Below are positions 10,401 to 12,393 of a stretch of DNA of 12,421 nt, piece after piece. Positions within the stretch are counted from its first letter, which is position 1. Each line of letters begins with the position of its first letter. The position numbers were made by a program, and so were the translations under genes. The notes under the pieces were generated by a model. That model had not been told where the DNA came from. It ran no database searches and saw only the letters and a list, made by a program, of their open reading frames with translations. The stretch comes from Baffinella frigidus (lineage: Eukaryota > Cryptophyceae > Cryptomonadales > Baffinellaceae), in contig MU647053.1 of assembly GCA_026770585.1 (NCBI GenBank), positions 118,974 to 131,394 of the forward strand, read 5' to 3'.

Positions 10401-12393
10401 CCTACCCCATGTGTAGGGTTGAGGTCTTGGTGTTGTGGTTCAGGGTTGAGAGTGCAGGGTGCAGGGTGCAGGGTGCAGGAGGAATCTTGTTGGAACGCCT
10501 CAATGTCTCGAGGCGTTGTCCGACGGGACGGCCAGCTAGAGCGTTTGCGGTAATTGTTGTCCGTTTTGGACGTACGGTTTCCCGGTTTTCCGGTTTTGAA
10601 AGGGACTTATAGGACGTGACAAGGATTTTAAATAGTACCAGAATTGCGCCTCTTGGTACTATCTCGAGTCTGTCAAGGACGTACGCTCCCCGGCCCAGCA
10701 CTGAATTAATACCCTAACCCTTAAATTCAAGCCCTGCACCCCAAATCCAAGCCCTGTACCCTAAACTCAAACCGTCAACCTTGTCCAGCTAGCCCTAGTG
10801 GCGTACATCACTTCTTCGTCTCTTGGGGTCTGCAGAAGCACAATAGCTGACCTGGCTCTGGTACAGGCTTGTTTATGTACAGACTCTATGGTCTACTTGG
10901 TTTTTGCCAAGAGCTAGAGCCGCCCTCGCGTTCGTCAAGGACGTACGCTCCCCGACCCAGCACTGAATTAATACCCTAACCCTTAAATTCAAGCCCTGCA
11001 CCCCAAATCCAAGCCCTGTACCCTAAACTCAAACCGTCAACCTGGTCGGACGGGACGACCACCCTCGAATTCGGCCAGGATGTACGCTCCCTTCCAGAAA
11101 TTTAGGGCTGAAATTCCCTTCCAGAAATCGTTCAGATGGACGGACGCTGAGAAAGTTCAGATGGACGGATGCTGAGAGGGAGTTTACCAGAGCACGCGCA
11201 CCTCAAACCGTGACAACCCTGCCGTCGCAGGCTGGGCGGGGTTTCATGCCGGCATACCTCCCTATCGCGGAGTGCCGCCTATCCCAGATTCAGGGCGGTA
11301 TCTATATCCAGGTTGGAAAGGGGTTGATGGCGTCGTACCCCCCGGGCTGTGAAAATCCTGCCGCACACCCTGAACCCCCTTGTCTCAGACCCTGGAATCC
11401 ATGTCGCGGGTTGGAAAGGGGTTCATGCCGTCATACCTTCCTATCGCGGAGCGCCGCCTATCTCAGATTCAGATGCAGGGCGGTATTGGAGCCATTCTCT
11501 AAATTCAGGGCTGGAATCTCCTTCGTTTTGTACTAGAAATCGTTGATATTGAGAGATGCTGAGATAAAGTTTACTAGCGCACGTGCCTAAAACCGTAACA
11601 ACCCTACCACAGGGTGGACAGGGGTTCATGCCCTTTGACCTCCCGGGCTGTGAAAATCCTTCCGCACACCCTGAACTGATGGTTGATGGTGTAGGGTTTA
11701 GGGTTGTATAAGGCGATTGGATGGCCCCTGCCTCAAACCCTGGACTCCATATCGCAGGTTGGGAAGGGGTTCATGCCGTCATACCACCAGCAACCACTAG
11801 CGGCTTTTATGGGGTGTCCGGAGCGTGTCTCGAGTCGATTACTACCTGGCCAAATTACTACCTGGCCAGACCTCAATAAAAGCCGCGAGGGGCTGCTGGT
11901 GGTACCTTCCTATCGCGGAGCGCCACCTATCTCAGATCCAGGGCCGTATCTATATTTAGGGCTTACATTCCCTTCGTTGTCGTTGTGTACCAGAAATCGT
12001 TGAGATGGGACGGATTGTGCGATAAAGTTTACTAGAGCACGTGCCTAAAACCGTAACAACCATATCGCGGGTTGGAAAGGGGTTCATGCCGTCGTACCTT
12101 CCTTCCAGAGCGTCGCCGTGACACGCGCCCTTCTCGCCGGAACAGCGCATCGGAGCCATGCTGTACATTTCGGGCTTAACTGCCCTCCGTTCTGTACCAG
12201 AAATCGTTCAGATGGACGGATTCTGAGGTGAAAGACGCGCCTCAGGTAGGGCGGGGCTTCATACCGTCATACCTTCCTGTCTCAAACCCTGAAATGCATG
12301 TCGCAGGTTGGAAAGGGGTTCATGCCGTCGTACCTTCCCATCGCGGAGCGTCGCCGCGACACGCCCTTCTCGGACGAGCAGCGCCAGTGGCAG
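212..12393 (+). CDS. hemF: Oxygen-dependent coproporphyrinogen III oxidase, nine-exon partial gene (open at both ends)
   Basis: The family oxidatively decarboxylates two propionate side chains of coproporphyrinogen III to vinyls, giving protoporphyrinogen IX for haem and chlorophyll (EC 1.3.3.3). It needs O2, and in algae and plants it acts in the plastid. Joined exons: 212-292, 2432-2513, 4368-4418, 4587-4622, 6796-6881, 7011-7058, 8754-8839, 9947-10014, 12307-12393. All introns are GT...CAG and the phases (2,0,0,0,2,2,1,0) fit. The product, about 208 residues, shows family landmarks in order: [54 protein letters not shown] and YLPIAERR. Missing are the N-terminus with any transit peptide and the C-terminal part that normally begins RRGRYVEFNL. 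Oddities: about eight extra residues before the YPRLKKWC block, and Ala where the family signature normally has His. Family assignment is firm. That the gene is expressed is inferred from the intact frame and splice sites. Confidence 0.9.
375..398 (+). pseudogene. Exon A 3' shard, copy 1
   Basis: CTC-TGG-GAG-AAA-GCT-GCG-TGC-AG, the last codons of exon A (LWEKAAC), followed by the intact donor-like GTCC at 399. It lies 106 bp downstream of the same position in exon A. Bases just upstream (GACCTGCAGGAACG) are unrelated to the exon. Confidence 0.75.
409..612 (+). mobile_element. Chimeric copy of MITE family A (expanded)
   Basis: It starts ACGCCAGAGGGCTACGAAGG and ends with the block CGTAGGGTCCTAGGTCTTAT. 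The interior matches the two complete family copies at 4814-4972 and 9044-9201 (AGGAACCCCCCTATG, GGTTGCCTACCGTAGGG). The right terminal inverted repeat is missing and the centre is expanded by the 24-bp tandem repeat. A related copy occupies 713-855. Confidence 0.6.
444..563 (+). repeat. 24-bp tandem repeat, five units
   Basis: Units start at 444, 468, 492, 516 and 540, with the core CGGCCCACCTTTCCG followed by TTACCTTAT. The unit length is a multiple of three, which creates the misleading open frame with RPTFPLPY repeats. It lies inside a repeat of the CACACAGCGGGC-type family (compare 4814-4972 and 9044-9201). Confidence 0.85.
666..706 (+). pseudogene. Exon A 3' shard, copy 2
   Basis: Encodes [13 protein letters not shown] plus AG and the donor-like GTCC at 707. 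It retains 41 nt of the exon with one changed residue (N to Y). The downstream flank CCCACGCCAGAGGGCTACGAAGG is shared with copy 1, so exon edge and intron flank were duplicated together. Confidence 0.8.
713..855 (+). mobile_element. Partial copy of MITE family A
   Basis: The left part CCACGCCAGAGGGCTACGAA, a palindromic GGGCACTCAGTGCCC, the shared interior AGGAACCCCCCTATG and the right part CTTATCGCCTAAGGGATATT are present. It is followed directly by exon A shard 3. Confidence 0.6.
856..878 (+). pseudogene. Exon A 3' shard, copy 3
   Basis: CTC-TGG-GAG-AAA-GCT-GCG-TGC-AG followed by GTCC at 879. It directly abuts a repeat end (GGGATATTCAAAATCA). Confidence 0.75.
1038..1069 (+). pseudogene. 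Exon A 3' shard, copy 4
   Basis: GGC-GGC-AAC-CTC-TGG-GAG-AAA-GCT-GCG-TGC-AG ([10 protein letters not shown]), followed by the donor-like GTCC at 1070 and the CACGCCAGAGGG element. Confidence 0.78.
1078..1204. mobile_element. Inverted-repeat element with CACGCCAGAGGGCTCGA ends
   Basis: The left end CCACGCCAGAGGGCTCGA is mirrored at the right by TCGAGCCCTCTGGCGTGG. The interior has a further small palindrome (CACGCCAGATCTGGCG). It sits between exon A shards 4 and 5. It is MITE-like, with no coding capacity. Confidence 0.7.
1221..1261 (+). pseudogene. Exon A 3' shard, copy 5
   Basis: Encodes [13 protein letters not shown] plus AG, then GTCTATCC. The post-donor bases resemble those after exon A itself (GTCCATCCTGG versus GTCTATCCTGG). 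It is the last A shard; TTTAGGG-type repeats begin just after it. Confidence 0.8.
1268..1536 (-). repeat. Telomere-like heptads, G-rich on the + strand
   Basis: TTTAGGG variants at 1273-1335, about twelve tandem TTGAGGG heptads from about 1385 to 1470, then GTTGAGCG variants and TTTAGGG at 1504-1534. The orientation is opposite to every other large heptad array in the window apart from short G-rich patches near 10170 and 10440. Confidence 0.85.
1591..1700. repeat. Composite of CTTAAGTGGCC fragment and AAAGTTGAC inverted repeat
   Basis: CCCTTAAGTGGCCAGTAGGC at 1596 matches the left end of the family seen at 8301-8405. It is followed by AAAGTTGACGGATTTG (1640) with its inverse GTCAACTTT at 1674-1682. 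The trailing AGCATAGTCGGTCAAC also follows other AAAGTTGAC copies. Confidence 0.6.
1731..1824. mobile_element. MITE-like element, CCCTTAAGTGGCC ends, copy 1
   Basis: It begins TGTCCCTTGAGTGGCGAGTA and ends GGCCACTTAAGGGATA, with interior CCTACCGTAGGG and GGTCAATGTTGACC. It aligns along its length with 8301-8405. Confidence 0.7.
1871..2023. mobile_element. Long hairpin MITE-like element
   Basis: Terminal arms CCCACCAACCCTC...AAATCGTCGATT and AATCGACGATTTCG...GAGGGCTGGTGGG are inverted repeats. The centre holds a second near-perfect stem, CTTGCAGAGACCCC at about 1925 and GGGGTCTCTGCAAG at about 1946. Most of the 153 bp could fold into one hairpin. Confidence 0.75.
2053..2318 (+). repeat. Telomere-like C-rich heptad array
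   Basis: Mixed CCCTAAA, CACCTAA, CCCCTAA and CCCTCAA units lead up to the acceptor ACACAG of the exon B half copy. Confidence 0.85.
2322..2367 (+). pseudogene. Exon B 5' half copy with acceptor
   Basis: The acceptor CAACACAG ends at 2321. The copy reads [15 protein letters not shown] and then diverges. The first 32 bases after the acceptor are identical to exon B at 2432. If spliced, exon A would join it in frame, but no good donor follows in the family frame. It is either a decoy acceptor or a remnant. Confidence 0.75.
2432..2513 (+). CDS. hemF: CPOX exon B
   Basis: The acceptor TTCGCAG ends at 2431 and the donor GTGAGA begins at 2514. The exon encodes [16 protein letters not shown] and then [11 protein letters not shown]. 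The VSVV.G block is the family's conserved strand after EKAG. A second acceptor-bearing copy of the 5' half lies 110 bp upstream (2322-2367) but diverges after RARA. Copies of the 3' half with donors lie downstream in intron 2. Only this copy combines acceptor, full frame and donor, so I chose it as the functional exon. Confidence 0.87.
2649..2690 (+). pseudogene. Exon B 3' shard, copy 1
   Basis: Encodes [12 protein letters not shown] from ATG at 2655, followed by a strong donor-like GTAAGC at 2691. Flanked on both sides by telomere-like heptads. Confidence 0.8.
2776..2817 (+). pseudogene. Exon B 3' shard, copy 2
   Basis: Encodes [14 protein letters not shown] with the donor-like GTACGC at 2818. 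Synonymous differences from exon B (CGGGGACGTGAC) suggest an older copy or drift under constraint. Confidence 0.8.
2921..2944 (+). pseudogene. Exon B 3' shard, copy 3 (internally deleted)
   Basis: AAMSSRGR fused directly to the donor-like GTGAGA at 2945; the DAQAGA codons are lost. The downstream flank AAATTAGGATTGAGGCGCTT matches that after exon B. Confidence 0.7.
3053..3083 (+). pseudogene. Exon B 3' shard, copy 4
   Basis: ATG-AGC-TCC-AGA-GGA-CGC-GAC (MSSRGRD) then diverges at GCGCCTGACC. No donor is left. The family D MITE starts at 3090. Confidence 0.65.
3090..3225. mobile_element. MITE family D, copy 1
   Basis: Ends ATCTCCACAAAAGTATTAAT and ATTAATACTTGTATGGAGAT are inverted repeats, and the arms continue with AATTGC...GCAATT and ACGAAATTTACTACAC mirrored by GTGTAGTAATTTTCGT. 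The opposite-orientation copy is at 7806-7941. No coding capacity. Confidence 0.85.
3355..3366 (+). pseudogene. Exon B extreme 3' shard, copy 5
   Basis: GAGGCTGGCGCC (EAGA) followed by the donor-like GTGAGC at 3367 and then GCCTAAACCC, the same intron flank as shards 1 and 2. Confidence 0.55.
3376..3590 (+). repeat. Heptad array switching from CCCGCAA to CACTCAA
   Basis: Eight CCCGCAA heptads (about 3401-3456) are followed without a break by a long run of CACTCAA heptads to about 3590, the last ones mixed with CCCTCAA. This shows local homogenisation of telomere-derived heptads with the 7-nt period kept. Confidence 0.9.
3612..3753. mobile_element. MITE family F, copy 1
   Basis: Terminal inverted repeats include GGACCAAGACAGAATCTGTC at the left and GACAGATTCTGGTATGGTCC with GAGATGAAAT at the right. 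The copy at 4643-4793 shares ends and much of the interior (CATCAAATGATGCTATCTTA). Confidence 0.82.
3805..3964. mobile_element. MITE family B (palindromic), copy 1
   Basis: The left end TAGGCTAACGGCCTGAAAAT continues into GGGGTAGTTAGGC, CCTAGGAGCTCCTACCG and GTAGGCCGAGGGATCC, mirrored across the right half. The whole 160 bp is close to one large palindrome. It is bounded by TA dinucleotides, suggesting a TA target as in Tc1/mariner or related groups. Confidence 0.8.
4033..4202. mobile_element. MITE family B (palindromic), copy 2
   Basis: TAGGGTCACGTCCTGAAAAC at the left and GTTTTCAGGACGTGACCCTA at the right are perfect inverted repeats. The inner arms CCTACGGTATTGCCTACGG are also mirrored. 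Confidence 0.85.
4256..4270 (+). pseudogene. Exon C 5' shard
   Basis: GCG-TAC-GTG-GCC-GCC (AYVAA) followed by TAAACCC. The upstream GATGCGCGGCTG resembles the exon C upstream sequence GATGCACGGCAG, but the AG acceptor is lost. Confidence 0.6.
4341..4367 (+). repeat. AAAGTTGAC arm next to the exon C acceptor
   Basis: AAAGTTGACTGATTTGATGC matches the left arm of the short element seen complete at 1640, 7073 and 7518. It runs directly into CACGGCAG and exon C. The matching right arm is absent. Confidence 0.5.
4368..4418 (+). CDS. hemF: CPOX exon C (17 codons)
   Basis: The acceptor CGGCAG ends at 4367 and the donor GTCCCC starts at 4419. The exon reads [17 protein letters not shown]. This corresponds to the family block usually like FFAAGISLVFHP.NP, whose His and following residues line the substrate pocket. 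Both borders are phase 0. The upstream flank AAAGTTGACTGATTTG resembles one arm of the short AAAGTTGAC repeat family, so the acceptor sits next to repeat-derived sequence. A truncated copy of the start of this exon lies at 4256-4270. Confidence 0.84.
4419..4586 (+). repeat. Intron 3 of CPOX (168 nt), almost wholly telomere-like heptads
   Basis: It starts GTCCCCAAACCC and ends AACCAG. The body is CCCTAAA, CCCTGAA and about ten CCCCAAA heptads, with no other sequence. The first five bases, GTCCC, are repeated as the first five bases of exon D. The array therefore sits between short direct repeats while carrying its own splice sites. Confidence 0.85.
4587..4622 (+). CDS. hemF: CPOX exon D (12-codon microexon)
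   Basis: The acceptor AACCAG ends at 4586 and the donor GTGAGA starts at 4623. The twelve codons read [12 protein letters not shown], matching the CPOX segment after the HSASPM block (P.VPTFR.DVRYFEV in related proteins). Both borders are phase 0. The exon's first five bases, GTCCC, repeat the first five bases of the preceding intron (4419-4423). The exon is too short for ordinary gene finders. It is supported by the family match and by both splice sites. Confidence 0.82.
4643..4793. mobile_element. MITE family F, copy 2
   Basis: ATTTCATTTTGGACCAAGAC at the left end mirrors the right end TGGTCCGAGATGAAAT. It starts only 20 bp after the exon D donor. Confidence 0.85.
4814..4972. mobile_element. 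MITE family A, complete copy 1
   Basis: CACACAGCGGGCTTCGAAGG at the left and CCTTCCAAGTCCGCTGTGTT at the right form imperfect terminal inverted repeats. The interior has GGGCTCTGAGAGCCC, AGGAACCCCCCTATG and CTACCGTAGGGGCG. It aligns end to end with 9044-9201. Confidence 0.85.
5011..5090. repeat. Single-copy hairpin inverted repeat
   Basis: GGCTGCACGGGGTGTGCCCA with ATACACTCGTGG is mirrored by CCACGGGTGTATTGGCCACA with CATGTGCAGCC. An 80-bp imperfect hairpin, a likely MITE with only one copy here. Confidence 0.7.
5234..5281 (+). pseudogene. Exon E 5' shard, copy 1
   Basis: After TTAG at 5233 it reads [16 protein letters not shown], the exon E start with two changes (D to H, T to A), and then stops matching. 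The acceptor is TTAG rather than CAG. Confidence 0.75.
5281..5375. repeat. Short TTTAGACAG repeat cluster
   Basis: ATTTAGACAG or ATTTAGACCGCACA recurs four times in about 70 bp (5280-5352), interleaved with ACATGATAC and ACAAAAAC. Function unknown. Confidence 0.6.
5399..5413 (+). pseudogene. Exon E extreme 5' shard, copy 2
   Basis: GTGCAG followed by GTCACGGGCGGGCCC (VTGGP), then unrelated ATTATATTGTC. Very short but directly preceded by an acceptor. Confidence 0.5.
5484..5644. mobile_element. MITE family B (palindromic), copy 3
   Basis: TAGGCTAACGACTTGAAAAT at the left, ATTTTCAGGCCGTTACCCTA at the right, with inner arms GGGGTAGTTAGGC, GGCATTGCCTAGGACC and CTACCGTAGGCCGAG mirrored. The centre contains GACTTTTTGGTCC in the opposite order to copy 1, so the loop is inverted between the two copies. 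Confidence 0.85.
5828..6001. mobile_element. MITE family C, copy 1
   Basis: TAGAGCGCTGTGCAGAGAAG at the left and CTTCTCTGCACAGCGCTCTA at the right are perfect inverted repeats. The inner arms GTTGGCCACCG and CGGTGGCCAAC continue them, then AAATTGGAGCCATTT is mirrored by AAATGGCTCCAATTT. TA at both ends suggests a TA target. It aligns with 8476-8650. Confidence 0.9.
6066..6150 (+). pseudogene. Exon E 5' shard, copy 3 (frameshifted)
   Basis: CCCGGGTGGTACGGCGGCGG followed by ACCTCACGCCCTACTACCT, with a 4-base deletion in the GGGAD part. A second GGGGCGGACCTGAACG remnant follows at about 6122. The exon frame is broken. Confidence 0.7.
6380..6439 (+). pseudogene. Exon E 5' shard, copy 4
   Basis: After AATCAG it reads [20 protein letters not shown] with two changes (G to S, A to T), then VPESPST instead of DEDAIDFH. 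The break after YLF is at the same base in the next copy. Confidence 0.85.
6577..6636 (+). pseudogene. Exon E 5' shard, copy 5
   Basis: After TATGCAG it reads [20 protein letters not shown], the same protein as exon E, then VPESPSK. The acceptor and first 20 residues are intact. Use of this acceptor would put a stop-bearing AT-rich tail into the message. Confidence 0.85.
6796..6881 (+). CDS. hemF: CPOX exon E
   Basis: The acceptor TATGCAG ends at 6795 and the donor GTAAAC begins at 6882. The exon reads [20 protein letters not shown] and then DEDAIDFHK (the last Lys is split). The [10 protein letters not shown] block, with its conserved Asp, is one of the most diagnostic CPOX motifs and belongs to the active site. 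Four truncated copies of the 5' part of this exon precede it in intron 4. Only this copy continues past YLF into DEDAIDFH as the family does, so it is taken as the functional exon. Confidence 0.9.
6882..7010 (+). repeat. Intron 5 of CPOX (129 nt), almost wholly telomere-like heptads
   Basis: It starts GTAAACCCG and ends AACCAG. The body consists of CCCGAAA, CCCCAAA and related heptads only. GTA opens both the intron and exon F. Together with intron 3 it is one of the two short introns in the gene, and both have the same make-up. Confidence 0.88.
7011..7058 (+). CDS. hemF: CPOX exon F
   Basis: The acceptor AACCAG ends at 7010 and the donor GTGAGG starts at 7059. The first base completes Lys, and the exon then reads [15 protein letters not shown] with a final Lys split to exon G. 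It matches the helical segment FHK...C.KHDP after the GGGADLTP block. The spliced product has about eight more residues between HDP and YPRLKKWC than typical plant sequences. No alternative in-frame donor or acceptor nearby removes them, so they may be a lineage insertion. Confidence 0.82.
7073..7114. repeat. AAAGTTGAC short inverted repeat, copy 2
   Basis: AAAGTTGACGAATTTGTACT with the inverse end GTCAACTTT, followed by AGAATAGTCCGTCAACCCGC as in copy 3. It starts 15 bp after the exon F donor. Confidence 0.7.
7172..7221. mobile_element. Short inverted-repeat element M, copy 1
   Basis: TAGGAGAAATTAGTTAGGGC is mirrored by GTTAGGACTCCTAATTA. The inverted-orientation copy is at 8174-8221. Confidence 0.65.
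7231..7268 (+). pseudogene. Exon F 3' shard with donor region
   Basis: CGGCCCGAAGAAGTGCAGCA followed by AGGAAGGACACGCCCCGGTT aligns with exon F end and donor (CGACCCGGAAAAGTGGGGCA, AGTGAGGACACGCCC). The donor GT has become GG. Shorter relatives, GGGAAGTAAGGAC, occur at 8127 and 8252. Confidence 0.6.
7276..7475 (+). repeat. 50-bp tandem repeat, four units
   Basis: Units start at 7276, 7326, 7376 and 7426 and read CGACATTGGTGAATTGTGTA, then AGACGACCAT, TGGTGTATTGGTGAATG. The units differ at few positions. The period is not a multiple of three, so the minus-strand open frame across it is not evidence of a gene. Confidence 0.92.
7518..7559. repeat. AAAGTTGAC short inverted repeat, copy 3
   Basis: AAAGTTGACGGATTCGTACT with GTCAACTTT. 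The flanks GGTGAGCCCGGCCC and AGAATAGTCGGCCAACCCGC are shared with copies 2 and 4. Confidence 0.7.
7764..7960. repeat. AAAGTTGAC element, copy 4, split by a MITE
   Basis: AAAGTTGACGGATTTGTACC to GTCAACTT lies at 7764-7804. The usual continuation (GAATAGTCG) resumes at 7950, after the family D element at 7806-7941. Confidence 0.7.
7806..7941. mobile_element. MITE family D, copy 2 (nested)
   Basis: Reverse-oriented relative of 3090-3225, with ends ATCTCCATACAAGTATCAAT and ATTGATACTTTTGTGGAGAT. Inserted into an AAAGTTGAC element. Confidence 0.88.
8079..8123 (+). repeat. 45-bp repeat also found at 624-668
   Basis: AGATGGACTGTATCCGCGAA followed by GCCCCTGGTGGCTGCTAAGT. It matches 624-668 (AGATGGACTGTATCCGTGAA) with few differences, linking introns 1 and 6. 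The copy in intron 1 sits just before exon A shard 2. Confidence 0.8.
8174..8221. mobile_element. Short inverted-repeat element M, copy 2
   Basis: AATTAGGAGTCCTAACTAA...ATGCCCTAACTAATTTCTCC is the reverse complement of 7172-7221. A run of G lies just upstream (about 8151-8163). Confidence 0.65.
8301..8405. mobile_element. MITE-like element, CCCTTAAGTGGCC ends, copy 2
   Basis: TATCCCTTAAGTGCCCAGTA at the left and GGCCACTTAAGGGATA at the right are inverted repeats. The interior CCTACCGTAGGGCCCTAGGA and GGTCAATTTTGACC matches 1731-1824. Confidence 0.8.
8476..8650. mobile_element. MITE family C, copy 2
   Basis: Perfect ends TAGAGCGCTGTGCAGAGAAG and CTTCTCTGCACAGCGCTCTA. It is highly similar to 5828-6001 throughout, including GAAATTCATGGTACTAAATT in the centre. 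Confidence 0.9.
8651..8748 (-). repeat. Inverted remnant of the 50-bp repeat
   Basis: ATTCACCAA recurs with CCTATGGTCTTCTTACACAC and AATTCACCAATCC, the reverse complement of the 7276-7475 unit in diverged form. A further TACACAATTCACCAA piece is at 8404, on the other side of the family C element. Its end lies next to the exon G acceptor. Confidence 0.65.
8754..8839 (+). CDS. hemF: CPOX exon G (signature exon)
   Basis: The acceptor ATCCAG ends at 8753 and the donor GTGCAG begins at 8840. After completing Lys it reads [17 protein letters not shown], then [12 protein letters not shown] with the last Gly split. This is the family signature region (K-x-W-C ... H-R-x-E-x-R-G-x-G-G-x-F-F-D). All signature positions fit except the usual His before Arg, which is Ala here (IPAR). 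That may mark a divergent subfamily. The continuation of the open frame after 8839 does not look like CPOX, which supports the donor choice. Confidence 0.9.
9044..9201. mobile_element. MITE family A, complete copy 2
   Basis: CACACAGCGGGCTACGAAGG at the left, CCCTTCGAAGTCCGCTGTGT at the right, interior AGGAACCCCCCTATG and CCTACCGTAGGGTCCTAGGT. Same orientation as 4814-4972. Confidence 0.87.
9480..9549 (+). pseudogene. Exon H copy 1 (in-frame stop)
   Basis: After TGGCAG it reads [18 protein letters not shown], then TAG at 9533. GGIFF has become GDIFF. It is part of a 143-bp duplication with copy 2. Confidence 0.82.
9623..9690 (+). pseudogene. Exon H copy 2 (open frame)
   Basis: After TGGCAG it reads [20 protein letters not shown] and then IDRG. 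It is the best preserved of the upstream H copies, has a good acceptor and no stop. It lacks the EFVKD end, reading QFIDRG, with a possible donor GTCGCT at 9691. It could act as an alternative exon, but the phase would change. Confidence 0.75.
9745..9822 (+). pseudogene. Exon H copy 3 (degraded)
   Basis: GGGGTCTTTTTTGATGAC (GVFFDD) followed by CTCGTCGGACGGGACTGCGG, which matches the LSDGTAA segment after a frameshift. The sequence upstream (CTTCCTGAACGCGCCCTGCA) is shared with that before copy 1. Confidence 0.7.
9947..10014 (+). CDS. hemF: CPOX exon H
   Basis: The acceptor GAGCAG ends at 9946 and the donor GTACTC starts at 10015. The first two bases complete Gly, then [19 protein letters not shown] and VKD follow. 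GGIFFDD is the end of the family signature. This is the only one of at least four acceptor-bearing H copies that has both the full GGIFFDD block and a VKD plus donor end. Three more or less degraded copies lie upstream in intron 7. Several donor-side copies lie downstream in intron 8. Confidence 0.87.
10040..10220. repeat. Mixed telomere-like heptads
   Basis: CCCTAAA and CCCCAAA variants on the + strand with a short G-rich patch TTTAGGGTTTAGGG at about 10173-10187. Follows the exon H donor. Confidence 0.7.
10221..10261 (+). pseudogene. Exon H 3' shard, copy 1
   Basis: GCC-TTG-TCG-GAC-GGG-ACA (ALSDGT), then a frame break, then GAGTTCGTCAAGGAC followed by the donor-like GTACGC at 10262. Confidence 0.78.
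10262..10370 (+). repeat. 39-bp tandem repeat, about 2.8 units
   Basis: Units start at 10262, 10301 and 10340: GTACGCTCCCTTCCAGAAAC then TCAGGGCTGAAATTCCGA. Each begins with the donor-like GTACGC of the H shards. A single further copy is at 11082-11117. Confidence 0.85.
10479..10534 (+). pseudogene. Exon H shard with acceptor, copy 2
   Basis: GTGCAG followed by GAGGAATCTTGTTGGAACGC (GGILLER, from GGIFFDD), then GAGGCGTTGTCCGACGGGAC (EALSDGT) after a frameshift, ending in GCCAGCTAG. Confidence 0.65.
10663..10680 (+). pseudogene. Exon H 3' shard, copy 3
   Basis: CTCGAGTCTGTCAAGGAC (LESVKD) with the donor-like GTACGC at 10681. It begins a 109-bp block that is repeated at 10934. Confidence 0.75.
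10672..10780 (+). repeat. 109-bp direct duplication, copy 1
   Basis: From GTCAAGGAC through GCACTGAATTAATACCCTAA to AAACCGTCAACC. Compared with 10934-11042 I see one difference (CCGGCCC versus CCGACCC). A diverged third version follows exon H at 10006-10090. Confidence 0.9.
10922..10942 (+). pseudogene. Exon H 3' shard, copy 4
   Basis: GCC-CTC-GCG-TTC-GTC-AAG-GAC (ALAFVKD) with the donor-like GTACGC at 10943. Confidence 0.78.
10934..11042 (+). repeat. 109-bp direct duplication, copy 2
   Basis: See 10672-10780. The 262-bp offset between the two copies contains unrelated sequence (10781-10920). Confidence 0.9.
11045..11081 (+). pseudogene. Exon H 3' shard, copy 5
   Basis: TCG-GAC-GGG-ACG-ACC-ACC-CTC-GAA-TTC (SDGTTTLEF), then GGCCAGGAT and the donor-like GTACGC at 11082. 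Followed by one unit of the 39-bp repeat. Confidence 0.72.
11231..11290 (+). pseudogene. Exon I 5' copy 1
   Basis: After GTCGCAG it reads [18 protein letters not shown], aligned to [17 protein letters not shown]. The acceptor is kept. It loses similarity at RRD. Confidence 0.8.
11312..11341 (+). pseudogene. Exon I 5' copy 2 (short)
   Basis: After ATCCAG it reads [10 protein letters not shown], then diverges into CCCGGGCTGTGAAAATCC, a spacer shared with 11643. Confidence 0.72.
11410..11460 (+). pseudogene. Exon I 5' copy 3
   Basis: [17 protein letters not shown] with the acceptor mutated (GCGGG instead of GCAG). Followed by ATCTCAGATTCAG. Confidence 0.78.
11608..11640 (+). pseudogene. Exon I 5' copy 4 (degraded)
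   Basis: GGTGGACAGGGGTTCATGCC then CTTTGACCTCCC. Only GFMP is kept. Confidence 0.55.
11758..11930 (+). pseudogene. Exon I 5' copy 5, interrupted by an inverted-repeat element
   Basis: After TCGCAG it reads VGKGFMPSY up to TAC at 11784. Matching sequence resumes with CTT-CCT-ATC-GCG-GAG at 11906. The element between lies at 11785-11905 with TAC on both sides. Confidence 0.85.
11785..11902. mobile_element. MITE-like element inside an exon I copy
   Basis: Ends CACCAGCAACCACTAGCGGC and GCCGCGAGGGGCTGCTGGTG are inverted repeats, and GGCTTTTAT is mirrored by ATAAAAGCC. The flanking ATAC and GTAC suggest a 3-bp TAC target duplication. The centre carries ATTACTACCTGGCCA twice. Confidence 0.85.
12071..12160 (+). 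pseudogene. Exon I copy 6 (frameshifted)
   Basis: [11 protein letters not shown] is intact, then the frame shifts. The DNA continues to match the exon I 3' half (AGCGTCGCCGTGACACGCGC, CCTTCTCGCC, GAACAGCGCA). The acceptor is mutated (CGCGG). It is the only other copy reaching beyond RRR. Confidence 0.78.
12246..12278 (+). pseudogene. Exon I 5' copy 7 (degraded)
   Basis: GTAGGGCGGGGCTTCATACC then GTCATACCTTCC, a damaged GRGF.PSYL segment 61 bp before the real exon. Confidence 0.6.
12307..12393 (+). CDS. hemF: CPOX exon I (last exon in the window)
   Basis: The acceptor GTCGCAG ends at 12306 and the donor GTGCAC starts at 12394. It reads [20 protein letters not shown] and then FSDEQRQWQ. This matches the family segment ...VPAYLPI.EKR.DMPFTE..R.WQ, just before the usual RRGRYVEFNL. 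The open frame after 12393 (VHPRPL...) does not match, which places the donor. Several incomplete copies of the first half precede it in intron 8; only this one reaches the WQ end in frame. Confidence 0.88.

Larger units (their letters stand above)
11104..12240 (+). repeat. Spacer repeat CCAGAAATCGTTCAGATGGA between exon I copies
   Basis: The block GGGCTGAAATTCCCTTCCAG, AAATCGTTCAGATGGACGGA, CTGAGA, AAGTTTAC-AGAGCACG, GCCTAAAACCGTAACAACC occurs near 11104-11217, 11510-11603, 11965-12061 and 12172-12240. It alternates with the exon I copies, so spacer and exon edge were amplified together. Confidence 0.75.
10015..12306 (+). other. Intron 8 of CPOX (2292 nt, phase 0)
   Basis: GTACTC...GTCGCAG. 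The first half alternates exon H 3' shards with heptads and a 39-bp tandem repeat. The second half is an array of exon I 5' copies separated by CCAGAAATCGTTCAGATGGA spacers, one copy split by an inverted-repeat element. 10782-10915 is unassigned. No independent gene is seen. Confidence 0.8.
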
